A stretch of DNA of 64,000 nt from Miscanthus floridulus (lineage: Eukaryota > Streptophyta > Magnoliopsida > Poales > Poaceae). The stretch covers positions 102,968,320 through 103,032,319 of the forward strand of contig NC_089584.1 of NCBI RefSeq assembly GCF_019320115.1, read 5' to 3'. Made by a program: the position numbers and the translations under genes. Shown piece by piece: positions 1 through 10,773 of this stretch (position 1 is its first letter; each line of letters starts with the position of its first letter). The notes under the pieces were generated by a model. That model was not told where the DNA came from, did not search any database, and saw nothing but the letters and a program-made list of their open reading frames with translations.

Positions 1-392
1 CCTTGAGCAAAATATCACATCACAGCATCCCTCGGCAGCAGAACACGACCATTTCAACCTTCGCCTACATTTATCAGTTCCCCAAAACCCAAAATCTCGC
101 CTTCGACGCCCCAAATCTACTACGGTACTACCGACGAAACTGCAGCAGGGGGGCCATCAAGCATCCTAAACCCACCACACAGCCAACAGAGAGGCTGAGA
201 GGGAGAGATGCAGGGGGAAATCACCACACGCTCAGAAGCACACGACGGTACAAAACATCACGAGAAGTGTACGAAACATCACGAGAAGTCGGGACTAATC
301 GAGGAGCTAAAGGATCCGATAGATAAGATATAGGGACGCGCACGGCTAGCTCCGTCGCAGCCAGGTAGATGGGCAGATGCAGGGGAAGATAC
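1..392 (-). other. Intron 1 of the SMH/TRB gene, running off the window
   Basis: The stretch begins at a GT donor (392-391) following exon 1 and contains no recognisable second exon (the conserved DKWRN region of SMH proteins was looked for and not seen). ORFs here are on the wrong strand or run through the donor. It is most simply intronic sequence of a gene continuing to the left. Confidence 0.7.
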
Positions 393-542
393 CTTGAGGT
401 CGATGTTGGAGCGGGAGGAGAGGACCGGACTGAACTCGGGGTCCTTCTGGATGGTCCGCCATTTGCCGGCGCCGTGCTTGCGCACGCCGGCGCGGAGCGC
501 ATCCTCCTCTTCCGACGTCCACTTCTGCTTCGGCGCGCCCAT
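393..542 (-). CDS. Single-Myb-histone (TRB/SMH) protein, exon 1 only (5' partial gene)
   Basis: This exon encodes the N-terminus of a plant telomere-repeat-binding factor of the single-Myb-histone (SMH/TRB) family. These nuclear proteins carry an N-terminal Myb/SANT domain, a central linker-histone-like domain and a C-terminal coiled coil. The exon reads 50 codons from ATG at 542 ([20 protein letters not shown]...) and shows the first Myb helices: W8, the acidic EEED run, then GAGKWR at residues 24-29, characteristic of the plant SMH start. It ends ...NIDLK at 393, directly before a GT donor at 392-391, the usual first-intron position in this family. No second exon is found down to base 1, so the rest of the gene lies left of the window. 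The family call is strong; which paralogue it is cannot be told from one exon. Confidence 0.9.
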
Positions 543-607
543 AGCTTGTTCTCCTCCTCGCCTCGCCCCTGGTCTCTACTCTCCTGCGTCCAAACTAGCC
601 GACGCAG

Positions 608-616
608 AAACCCTAA
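608..616 (+). promoter_or_regulatory. Telo-box AAACCCTAA in the 5' region of the SMH/TRB gene
   Basis: The sequence AAACCCTAA (TTAGGGTTT on the coding strand) lies 66-74 nt upstream of the ATG at 542. Telo-boxes are common near transcription starts of plant genes and are a known binding site of TRB/SMH proteins, so self-regulation is possible but is inference. Confidence 0.6.
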
Positions 617-671
617 TCCACTTCAACAAATAGTTTTCCTATTTTCCGCCCTTGACCTTTTATTTTATTTA

Positions 672-855
672 GGGCGTAATTGGGACGGAGTCTACAGACC
701 GCGCGGTATGGGAAACGCGGCTGTCCCACCGTGGCACGGGAAACGCGGCCGCAGTTCATTTTTGCGGTGCGCTTGCCGGTTGCAGCGAAAACAATTGGCG
801 CGGTTATGCGCTTGTTTTAGCCGCCACCACAGGAAACGCAGACACAAACACACCC
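672..855. mobile_element. Tourist-like MITE upstream of the SMH/TRB gene
   Basis: A non-coding element of 184 bp is bounded by imperfect inverted ends (GGGCGTAATTGG on the left; GGGTGTGTTTGT as the reverse complement of the right end, about 8 of 12 matching). It is flanked by TTA at 669-671 and 856-858, the TTA/TAA target duplication of PIF/Harbinger-Tourist MITEs. It begins about 130 bp upstream of the SMH start codon. Because the inverted ends are imperfect, the boundaries are tentative. Confidence 0.5.
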
Positions 856-1082
856 TTAATTTAATGTGTATATATTTTTTTGGAGGGCATCTTTTATATT
901 CAAATGTGTGTCAAGCTTCGGTTCATATTTTTACAAGGATTCTTCTTAAAGCTTACCGTTGTCTTATTGAATTGAACGAAGAAAATAATAATATCTTCTG
1001 CTATCTTATTAATACTTGCAGATATGTCCGTGCATTGAAACCGAACTCGACACAAATTGTTCTACCTTATGCTGCGTGAGTC

Positions 1083-1631
1083 ATGAGTCCGGGTCATATA
1101 CGAGATATAGAGCGCGCGACCCAATACGTATTGGAATTAGACCTTATATTCATCATCTCTAGACACAAGTTGCTTTAACTCGTATGTGTATAGGTGATAA
1201 GTCTAGGTCAAATGAAAAAAAAGGTATTCAGTAGATGAAATAAACTCTCCATTGGTAGGGTGGTTAGTGAGAGGTAAATAAAATAAATAAAGTATTCTTT
1301 TGGCTCTTTAGTATTATACGTATAGATTTGGTAACAAAAGAAGTATCTACGTTGATTCTTTAAAGTCTAGAAATTACAATATTAGTCAAAGAAAAATCTA
1401 TACCTATATATAATATTAAAAAGATAAAATTTCTCTCCGCTCGTTTTTGTCTACCTCCTCCTAACTATTTGGATAGTGGAGAGTTTCCTGTCGTATCTCA
1501 GTTTGTGACCCTAGACTCATGACTCGCATTCATACGAGTTAGGACCCGCATCTAGCAATGATGAATATGGAGTCCGATTCTGATATATATTGGGTCACGC
1601 CCTACGTATCTTATATGTGAACCGGACTCAT
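1083..1631. repeat. Long imperfect inverted repeat (about 100-bp arms)
   Basis: Arms at about 1083-1186 and 1531-1631 are reverse complements with mismatches. The left arm starts ATGAGTCCGGGTCA, and the right arm ends ACCGGACTCAT. Both carry GACCCAATA, ATATTCATCAT and AACTCGTATG in matching order. The spacer is about 344 bp and AT-rich. It has the shape of a long-TIR MITE or a foldback element. No clear TSD was found and no ORF of note lies inside. Confidence 0.55.
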
Positions 1632-3243
1632 AACCTACGTCTAAACAAGTTAGAACAACTCATATCTAGTGATGATACAAAGTCTTGTTCCTATACTATT
1701 AGTTCCGTTGCAAGGCATGGGTAGGTTTGCTAGTAAATTAAAGTACCATCTACATGCCAATAAATCACTCTGCCATTATCATGAAAATTAACCTAGAAAT
1801 ACCCTTCTATCACTGTGTTAACAATTTCTTTACGTTTCGTCCCGTGATTAAATCTTTTTCTTGGAATAAATGGAGATTAAAGTTAGCAACTGAAATTATA
1901 TTTTGATATCAAATATAACAAAAAAAACTAACACACAGTTCAATATGAGTTTAAAAAATAAACATAGAGAAAGTTTACATGATAAGACCCTACCTAGAGA
2001 AGTTGTAATCTATAGAGCTAGTGCTAAAAACTTTGAACTTCAAGTAGCAAACATACATGTGTGTTGTAAATTTGCATTGTTACGTGGTTATCTGGATGAC
2101 TTGAGACCCTAATTTATTCAGTGATCACGTCATACATTTAAATTCTCCAGAATCAAACTCCGTACTATGCATGTACGCATGCTACTCTAACTCGCATAAG
2201 TATGAGAGATTTAGAGATTTATCAATAATCGTGACATGCTTTCTAATTTGTTTTGGGATCAGATTCCTCACCTTGCATGAAAAACGCGTGAGAGGATGGC
2301 GGACCATGGAAACACTTCATATTCCAATTTGTTTTGGAATCGAACTTCACAAGTCATGCTTGACACACTACTCTAACTAGTACTAACACAGGAGAGAGCG
2401 ATCTGTTAGATCCCCATCAGACATTTGTAAGCGATGAAGGACGAAGAAACTCTCGACTTTTTAATATTAGTAGGGACAGATATATGGTGATGAAAATGGA
2501 CAATGGGGAGGCCATTAATATACAAAGAAGGGTGTAGAAGTGAATTATAGGGACACTATGAGTTGTTGTACCGAGTTTAGGCTCGTGTATATTGCTCAAG
2601 GTCATGAAACCAACCAATAAAGAGAGATACAATTCACATATTACTCGTGGTTGAACAAGTACTTATTATGACAACAAACCATAAAGAAGCCATTGATTTA
2701 GAGTAGAAAATGAGAGTAAAAACAATGAGAAGAGTTCATGCTAAGTTGTATAAAATGAAGGATACACTCTAGCCGCCAATTGCAGAGGTCACCTTGCTAG
2801 TTCTTATAATTCATATTTGTTTATTATAATCGGATTGGCTCTTAGGTGCCATCTTGCACCCCCCTGATTCATATAAATAAAGAACAAGGACCACGGTCAT
2901 AAAGAAAAAGGAAATGTCAAACTAAATACTTTGCTTAAAAGAATAAACCTCCCTTGAAGAGATCAAAGAAGGAAGCAGTGTTTTCCTTTTACGCTAAGAA
3001 TGAATGAAACCTTCAAGAGAATGAGCGTATACTGATGATCTATCCATAATTAAGTCTACTTTCGAAAGGCCAAATGGCCCAAGAGTGGGTAGATTGGTCT
3101 CTAAGAATTTAAAATGCAATAAACTTAGTCTATACAAAAACTACTAGACTCACTTGAAATTTGGCGTCTAAGACTAAAAAGACCATGCTAATTATTTCAG
3201 TACCAACATAAAAACAACATGTCATGTCGATTATATAGGCTCC
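1632..3243. other. AT-rich intergenic stretch without a supported gene
   Basis: Only short ORFs (up to 71 codons) with no recognisable domains occur here. Near 1704-1733 a CGTTGCAAGGCATGGGTA stretch is followed by CTAGT. This resembles grass Helitron 3' ends (hairpin then CTRR), but only half a hairpin is visible and no 5' TC end was identified. Words shared with the preceding inverted repeat (ACTCGCAT, TATGAG) recur near 2195-2210, so part of this is probably degenerate transposon sequence. Confidence 0.45.
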
Positions 3244-3506
3244 TGAAAGGATTTAGATGGTTATAAGGGGGTGAATATCTTATTAAAAATTTCTCTACAA
3301 ATAAACAACACTAGAGCGAAGTGGTTAGAACAATAGAATAACCCTAATAGCAACTAATTTGCCTAGCCTAATTCCAACCAATGCAAGCCTCCTAACAAGT
3401 CTAGTAGCAAAATTACTCTACTACTAAAACACTCAATCACACAAAGGAGGCTAGCACTAATCCTAGTTGACCTAAACAAGTAAAGCAACTAAACTAGCTA
3501 CTCTAC
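3244..3506 (-). mobile_element. LTR-end relic of a Sirevirus-like element (host of the SINE insertion)
   Basis: The sequence starts TGAAAGGATTTAGATGG followed by a GGGGGTGAAT block. This is the same architecture, in reverse orientation, as the terminus of the Copia LTR at 3738 (TGAAAGGATCAAGATG then GGGGGTGAAT). It is read as the 3' end of another minus-strand Sirevirus-type LTR, interrupted at 3506 by the SINE and continuing after 37525. No partner LTR or matching TSD was found, so this is a relic. Confidence 0.4.
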
Positions 3507-3737
3507 AAGACCGAGCTTCAGCTCAGATGGCAAAGGCTTGCGGTGTGCAGCCTGCCCACCACGGTTCGTACCTGGTGCTCACTAAGACTTATTCCCAATA
3601 ATCTGTAGCCTCTCTCATGTGGAGCCACAAAGGGATAATGATACGTCCGTCACCTATGGAGCCATGGATGGTCTCGATAATCTCTTGAAGGACGTGATCT
3701 TCTGGTCTGTGTGTAGTTGTAGGTCTAGTTATGCACG
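3507..3737 (+). mobile_element. tRNA-derived SINE-like element, 5' part (split by the Copia insertion)
   Basis: The 5' part carries RNA polymerase III promoter-like boxes: an A box in GCTCAGATGGCAAAGGC (about 3520-3536) and a B box GGTTCGTACCT (about 3562-3572). The 3' part lies at 37413-37509 and ends in an A-run. Both outer edges carry the same 16-bp target duplication, AAACTAGCTACTCTAC (3491-3506 and 37510-37525), as expected for retroposition. Removing the Copia element and one copy of its GCACG duplication gives a continuous element of about 323 bp. The family was not identified. Confidence 0.75.
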
Positions 3738-5312
3738 TGAAAGGATCAAGATGTCCAAAAGGGGGTGAATTGAGCTAATACTAAAATTCTTTGCAATAAT
3801 TAAACCCTACGGTTAGCCTACTTCACCCTTTGTGCCTAGAAAGTGTTTCTAATGTTCTACCGCACAAAAAGTTTTGCACCCTAGGTTCCAATCCTACTCT
3901 AGCATGGCAATTCTATGAATGAAAAGACAAAAATTAAATTGCTCAAAGTAAGGAGAGAAGGAGGAACGCGGCGATATTTTGCCAAGGTATCGGAGAGTTG
4001 CCACTCCTCACTAGTCCTCGTTGGATCACCCGCGCAAGGGTGTAGCTCCCCCTTGATCCGCATAAGGATCAAGTGCTCTCTACGGGTTGATTCTTTGACA
4101 CTCCGTTGTGGTGAATCACCCACAACCGTTCACACCTTGAGTTGGGTCATCCATAAGCTCCACCGAATAATCACCAAGCTTCTAATCACCACCAAGCCAT
4201 CTAGGTGATGGCGATTACCAAGAGTAACAAGCACGAACTCTCACTTGACCATGACAAGCCTAATGAGAAGGGTGGATGCACACTTTGCTACTCTTGCTTT
4301 CACTAATGAGGTCTCTCTCTTGGATTCTCAAATCTCAATCACCTCACTAGGACCTTGCTCTTCTTGGCACTCTCAAGAGTGTTTCTCAGCTGTTGGAATG
4401 AGTAAAAGAAATCCCTCAAGTGAATAGAGGAAGTATCTGTACACCCTCATTCAAAACGAACCGTTATGTGCCACTGCGGGGTGACCGGTCGCTCCGGTCA
4501 AGTTGACCGGTCGCTTCGGTCAGTTCTCCCCGTCACCGAGCAGTTGAGTAGTGACCAGCGTCCGGTCACAAAAACTGCCCTCTGGAACCTTACTGTTGTT
4601 GACTGAACGCTGGAACCTAGCGTTCAATCACTTTACTGCTCAGCGTCTAGTCAGTAGTCGGAACCTGACCAGCGTTCGATCAGTACTGACTGGACACATC
4701 CGATCAGGATTCTCCCTCTCTAGAACCTTACTAGAGTTGACTAGACTCTAGCACCCAGTGTTAGATCACATTTCTCTCAGCGTCTGATCATAACTAGATG
4801 ACTTCACCTTGATCAAATGAACTGATCGGACTCTGCGCCAGCGTCCAGTCACACCGAAACCAGTGTTCGGTCAACATTTGACCCTCCATTCACTTCTAAC
4901 TCGCAATCATATGTGAATGAAGCTTGCTCTAATTGATCTAAGGGCTATTTAGGAGCTACCTAGTGCTAGTTTAGACAAGTGTGCACCATACCTAATCCAC
5001 TAGACTCACCTAGGTCAAGCTACTCGTCCATACCCCCCTTAATAGTATGGCCAAAGGAAAAACAAAGTCCTAAACTACTCTAAGTGCCTCTTCAACATCA
5101 AACGATACTTAGAACTAGTTCATCCTTAACCTTATCGTCCATCCTTTGAAAACCAAAATGATTTCCATCGTAAGGGCATGACAACCATGATTGCCCAATC
5201 AATTGTCATTACCATGACCTAACTTAATTGCATCTGTAAAACAAATGTTAGTCACAGTAATCTTGTATTGTCATTAACCACCGAAACCCAACTAGGGGCC
5301 TAGATGCTTTCA
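3738..5312 (-). repeat. 3' LTR of the Sirevirus-type element
   Basis: This 1575-bp LTR has TGAAAGGATCAAGATG at its left edge and TAGATGCTTTCA at its right edge. It matches the split LTR at 32570-33480 plus 36751-37412 (about 1573 bp) along its length. It contains repeated GACCGGTCGC/GACCAGCGTC motifs (about 4480-4870). The TATA-like TATTTATAAA of the other LTR (33281-33290) is TATCTGTACA here, so the promoter of this copy has decayed. Confidence 0.92.
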
Positions 5313-5329
5313 ATCTCCCCCTTTTTGTG
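5313..5329 (-). promoter_or_regulatory. Polypurine tract adjoining the 3' LTR
   Basis: On the minus strand this reads CACAAAAAGGGGGAGAT immediately before the LTR start TGAAAGCATC, the position and composition expected of the plus-strand primer. Further purine tracts occur upstream (see the entry at 5728-5790). Confidence 0.8.
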
Positions 5330-5727
5330 ATTGATGACAATACAACCTCGAGTATGTAAAAGAGATGAGATTTTCAACATGCTTGGTTCATATAAGCTTT
5401 TGACAGTAAGAACAAAAGAGTTAGGCAAGCTTATATGACCCAAGCCAACATGATGTACTCAAAAGATATGAAATAAGCATGAGTACAAGAAATATAGCTC
5501 ATTTGCATCGGAGTAAAACGCGGAAGCAAAACAAATGAGCATAACCAAGTGATATGACATATATAAAGATCAAAGTAGAGAGCACACATGTCACATATCA
5601 CATAAAAATCATGATCACATTAATATCACGATTACGATCACACTTATGTAGTTCAATGCATAATAGTAAACATGAATGCATAAAGATGTATCACACATAA
5701 AAAGCCAAATGTAGTAGATAAGCTCCT

Positions 5728-5790
5728 AAGCTCCCCCTAAATGTAATGCTCCCCTTATGTCTAACATATTCGATCCTTCTCTCCCTTTGG
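5728..5790 (-). promoter_or_regulatory. Additional purine tracts upstream of the 3' LTR
   Basis: On the plus strand, pyrimidine blocks CTCCCCCT (about 5731-5738), CTCCCCTT (about 5750-5757) and CTCTCCCTTT (about 5780-5789) read as purine tracts in the element's orientation. Multiple tracts before the 3' LTR are a described Sirevirus feature; assigning that role here is inference. Confidence 0.5.
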
Positions 5791-5806
5791 CGTCAAACAC
5801 CAAAAC

Positions 5807-6828
5807 CTAAGGGTCGGTCGGCGGAGCTATAGTGGATGAGTCAGGTGCTGAGGTGCGATGAGTGATCTGGAACTATGTGTCATCATCATCTAATCCTGAG
5901 CTCTATGCAGTCTAACCCTCTGTGGCTGGAAGTGATGCTGAAGCGGTCTGGGTCAGATTAGGGACTGGTGCGGCCTATGACTCAGTATGTATGACTGTGA
6001 CAGGCAGCTCTGATGATGCAATTAAAGAAGGGAGCATCTCTGTAGTCCTAGTAATAGGAGCAACTATGGAAAGACCATGGACATGTAGATATAGCGGAGT
6101 AGGCTGCTCTGTCAACTCACTGAAGGTAGCACCAAGGCTCCTAGAGACTGAGGTATCTGGCACAAGTAGCGAGGAAGTCTAAACCAGTGTGAAGCCTGTT
6201 TGTAGCGATGTGAACTACGAGGCTGGCATGGGCGAGGCAAACAACTAGGACACCTGCTCTGTAGGTGAAGGAAACTATGCTGCTGGCTGTCCCTGACTCT
6301 AAAGCCCACTAGGTTGTAAAGCTGGAGTCATAGAAGTGGTGGCAGGCTGGCCGATCTAGGGTAAAGGCTGTGGCGGTAGAACCCCAATAGCAGTAACTAC
6401 ATGTTGTATGAATCCAAGTAACTGCTACTACATGAGAAGCTGCTGCTGCTGGATAGCCTGCTGCTGATGCTAGAACTCGTCCTGTCTATCCTGAACCTGT
6501 GCTAGAGCAGTTGTTGTCTCCTAGGCTTAGAGAGCCTGATCCTGCCTCATCCGCTCAAGAATGGCAAGTAGAACGGGGTCTATCTATGTTATAGGTGGAG
6601 CTAAACTGGAGCTACCGGCCTCATGGTCATGTCGATGAAAAGCCATCTGAGGGATATCCTAGTAGTCACCATCTGAGCTATCACTAGGGTCACTCTCTAC
6701 CATACCCTCCTACTGAGCATCTAATTGCTCCTCCTCTATAGCTGTAATGCCCCTAATAGTCTCATCCTGCTGGGCTACAGTCTCTGACACCTCTAGGCAA
6801 TGGCTCAGCTAGCTAGGTGCACTCGGCC
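5807..6828 (-). pseudogene. Env-like third ORF of the Sirevirus, C-terminal part (acidic and Gln-rich tail)
   Basis: This is the downstream half of the third ORF, separated from its start by the solo LTR at 6829-10768. Read on the minus strand, one frame runs from the insertion through an acidic stretch into a strongly glutamine-rich region (CAG/CAGCAG codons, about 6410-6560) and a Pro/Ser/Thr-rich tail. It ends near a TAG at 5809-5807, just before the VFDAKG-type sequence and purine tracts. At least ten in-frame TAG/TAA/TGA codons occur, many at positions where CAG (Gln) would fit. The order pol - third ORF - PPT - LTR matches Sireviruses with an env-like gene. No envelope function is demonstrable from sequence, and the protein role is unknown. 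Confidence 0.6.
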
Positions 6829-9800
6829 TGTAACACCTCGGTGTTAAGCATGCATTAACCTTTTGAAAATCATGAGCATAATCATTATTATGCATTCATA
6901 AGCATAACATGAAATATAGAATTGAAACATACTAATGAAATATGTATGTTGCATAGTTTTGTTTAATAAATTGGATGCTATGTTTGTTTTGTCATGTGTG
7001 TACCTTGGTTGATCACTTAGAAGTAATTAGGATGCAATTTAGAGCAAAGTTTATATTCAAAGTTTTACCAAATTATGCTTTTAAAAATAATTCTTCAAAA
7101 TTAGGGTTTTGAATTAATATTGATTTTAATTTTGTAATTCAAAATCTATTTGGAATTTGACTTTGGTCATAAAAGCAAAGTTGTAGATCTTGAAAAATAG
7201 AACAACTTTTATTTTTACACAAACTTGTGAAAATGCTTTTAAATGGCTCAAAATGGAATTTTAGTTCTGTTTATTTAAGAAATAAAAAGAAAATCATTTT
7301 ATTTTCCTTAACGAGCCGTCGCCTCCCTTTTGGCCCAGCTCGTAGAACCAGCCCGGCCTGCCTCCACGCCGCCGTTCGCTCGCCCGCACCCACGCTCTGA
7401 CCGTGCCAGGGCACGCACGCCGCGTGGTGGCCATGCGCCGACGAACTCGCCGTGCGGCACCACCGGCCTGCCCCATCCTGACCAGCCCCGCCTGCCTTAG
7501 CCGCAGCCGAGCCGCGCTCCTCCCCACTCCATCATTTCGCTTCGCCACCCTCTCGCGTGGACAGCAGCAGTAGCGCACGCGCTCACCACCGCCCGCACCA
7601 GCTCCCTCACCAGAGTTGGCTCGCCCGGCCACCACAGCTCACCGTTGACCACTCCATCTCGCCCATAGCTCCGCCTCCACCTCGTGCATCCCGTGCTCGC
7701 GTCGCTTCACCGTGGTAAGCGTCCCTTCCTTGGGAATCGCTCGCCGAAGTTAGGTCAAGTTTGCCAGAGTGCTCCGCTCCGTGGACTCCCCCTCTCCGCC
7801 CCACCTCGCTCCCTCTTTTCTCGCGCACGAGCACCGCACGAATGCCGTGTAGCTCCCAAGCCACTCCCCGTGCCACCTCTCGGCCGGAGCTGGCCAGCCG
7901 ACGTTGAGCCACGCCACTGCACCACCATGGACATCGGTGAGCTTGCTCCTGAGCTCCACTGGCCATGGTAGGGGTACCATTAGGTCCGCCTTGTCACGGG
8001 GAAGCCTCCGGTGGTGACCTCACCGCCGGTAAGTTCACCGACGGCGAGAACCGCCGCGACCGAGCGCCTCCCCTGCCTTAGTGACTGACTGGTGGGGCCA
8101 GGGGGCCCACTGTCAGCCGCTGGGGAGCAAGCCTGGGTAGAGATCCGGGTGGATCTAGCAGTTTTGAACCAGAATTTTCAGAAAGAATTAAAGAAATGAT
8201 TTTTAGATTTCTGTTTAAATGCTTTGGAAATTTATAACTTGCTCAAAATAGCTCCAAATTTGTTGAAATAAGTTTTGCTAGGTTTCTTGTGACTAGATCT
8301 ATCTGTTAAAAATATTTCATGTCAAATTTGTGATACTTTTCTGTGTAGCTTTATTTAAATTGAATAAATGCTGATTTCTTAAAAAATGTCTAATAAATAG
8401 AATGTACATCAAAAAAATATGATTCTAAGTTGGTTGATCTATGCTTGAGATGTACTTTGTAGGAAAAATATATGTCATGCATGTTCTGTAGATAAATATT
8501 GATGTGTAGTTCAAGTGCCATTAATTGATGATTTTTGTTATTTTATATAGAGAGCAAAAATTGTATAAAACATGTGTATGATAATTTTTGTGCAGTGATT
8601 GTTTACTGTGTAGAATATAGGAAAAATACCAAATTTGTTGTTTGACATTTTTTATAGTACAAAGTAATTTCATGCTTAATTATCAACCATAGCTTGTCAT
8701 TTTTGTGTAGGCTATTTTACTTATCCAAATGCCATGAAAATTTTATGGTAGTCTACTTAGAGTAGTATTATGCTACTGTAATTTTCTTAGATTTTTATGA
8801 GCACCAAAAATATATGTTGCTGTTGTATCCCTAGTTTAAAATGAAATAAAATAATCCTCTTTAATGCATGTTTAGTTAATGATGTTTGCTTTGGTGTATC
8901 TTTGAAGCATCTTAGCTTGCTGTAGTGACTTGGCATGTTAGTACAGTAGTTGTAGTAGTAGTATAGTAGTACATATTCTTGGATGATATTGGCTACCTTG
9001 TAGAAGGGTTTTACTTCTACTATGTTCAATAAAGTTAAACATGTTCATCTATATTCCTTGCATCATGATCATCACATGTCATCTCTCTGATGCACCTATG
9101 TATGAGCACTTATGCATCTGCATCATATAGGATTGTAGGAGGAGTTGCTAGTAGCAGTTCAGGAAGAGCAAACCGGGACAGATCCACAAGAAGTCTAGGC
9201 ACAGGAGGGAGGAAGAGGAGCAAGGAGAGGACTTGCTCGAGTGCGTGGATCATCACCCTAGTCCATTCGAACGAGGTAAGCCCCAGAGCATTATAAGTCT
9301 CCTAATTTATAAAAGTAGTTCTTTCTATATATATGAGTTTATATATTGTTGCATTAAGTTGTAGGAGTTGATTGAAACCGTTGATGCATTTATTACTATC
9401 TTTGCCTACCTTATTACCTTTTACCCTATTAGGTCAGGATCGAATAACTGCTTAGCCCTGCTTAGACTGGTAGCGATCAGTGATATCCGATCACCTACAT
9501 TATAGGTGATTACTAGAAGAATTTAGCTATGGAAAGAATGATATCCTGGAATTAACCATGTGTGATGGATAATTAGAGATCGGACGGAAAAAGTTGGAGA
9601 CAACCAGACAGGGTTCTGGGGTGCTGTTAGTTTCTATCTGTGTTGATTAAGGACCGATCGTTGCCCGTCCCTCTTGTCATGTTAAACGCATGCCTCACAT
9701 TTAGCTGGCCGAATAAAGTACCTTTCGACCGCGAAGCTAGTGACACTATTTGAGCCGGGATAAACTTAGATTGGCAGACTGGTGCTGAAGGGGGTATGAC

Positions 9801-10768
9801 GGGGATGCGAAGAGTGAGCCAAAGGTGCATCCTGGCAGTCAGGCAGTCCCTGGGTAGTGCGGTCCCGGACTGTTATCCCACGGCTACTTGGAAAGTGCCA
9901 TTGGTGATCTGTAGCTCACTTGATCAGTGAGTGTGGTTTGTGTGAGGAATAAATCACCAGCTGGTTAGGAATCGATTCGAATCGCCATCGCTCCTAGATA
10001 GTGAGCACTTGACTCGAGCTACAACATTATAGTAATTCTGATGGAACACTAATGGTTATCTGGATGGTATAAGATATGCTAAATCTAAGTTGGTAACCGG
10101 ATGTTATTGGTTAATCAAGTGATTGCTATAGTACAGGTGCTTACATAAATAGATAGGTCATAATAAAGATGATGCAAAGTACTTGAAATGGTTTCTTCAT
10201 GATAGCTTATGCTTTTCGCAAACAAGTCAGCTAGCTCACTAAAGAAAGACTCGCATAATCCTTGGTGTCGCTTTATTTTGGTTTAAGACGGGTAAGTCTA
10301 GCTGAGTACCTTCTCATACTCAGGGCGTTGTTCCCATTGTTGTTGCAGATGGTCAAATGTACTACGGCTATTACATTAACTGCCTGTACCCAGCGATGGG
10401 TGACAACTAGGACCAAGGGCAATGGTCACTCCGTATCTCTCATCTGATGCTTTTGTTGGAGATGACTACCTACTGGCACTATATCTGAACTAAAAGTGTG
10501 TGTGTCTTTAAAACTATTTGCTTCCGCTATTTCAGTTTGAACTTGGGTTGTAATAACTTTATGTTCTGAACTCTGATGTATCCAATTTTCATTGCAAACT
10601 TTATGTAACATGTGATGGTACTTGCTAAACTTGTACGATCTTGGTTTGTATGTCGATTGGTTTGAAATCCTTTGTGGTTTCACAGACTACCGGTTAAGTT
10701 TGCTAAATTATCTGCTTCGGTGGAAGATTTCCTTACTTAATCTTGTATAATTGGTCGGTTCTGTTACA
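6829..10768 (+). mobile_element. Solo LTR of a Tekay/Del-like Ty3 (chromovirus) element
   Basis: This 3940-bp non-coding block has termini TGTAACACC...CTGTTACA, with inverted ends TGTAACA/TGTTACA. It has the internal character of a very long chromovirus LTR: AT-rich flanks, a GC-rich centre near 7310-8100 and many short repeats. No pol or gag is present. The flanking 5-mers are CGGCC (6824-6828) and TGACC (10769-10773), differing only by two C-to-T/G-to-A transitions, so a decayed TSD is likely. It interrupts the env-like ORF of the Sirevirus. The GC-rich ORFs at 7294-7980 overlap in several frames and show no domains, so they are not called as genes. The clade name rests on terminal sequence and size and is uncertain. 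Confidence 0.75.
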
Positions 10769-10773
10769 TGACC

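Noticed and set aside
369..1079. 236-codon plus-strand ORF across the SMH exon
   Set aside because: Its first part is antisense to the conserved SMH exon and the rest crosses a MITE; not a gene.
7294..7980. Overlapping GC-rich ORFs in 7294-7980
   Set aside because: Inside the solo LTR, in several frames, without domains.
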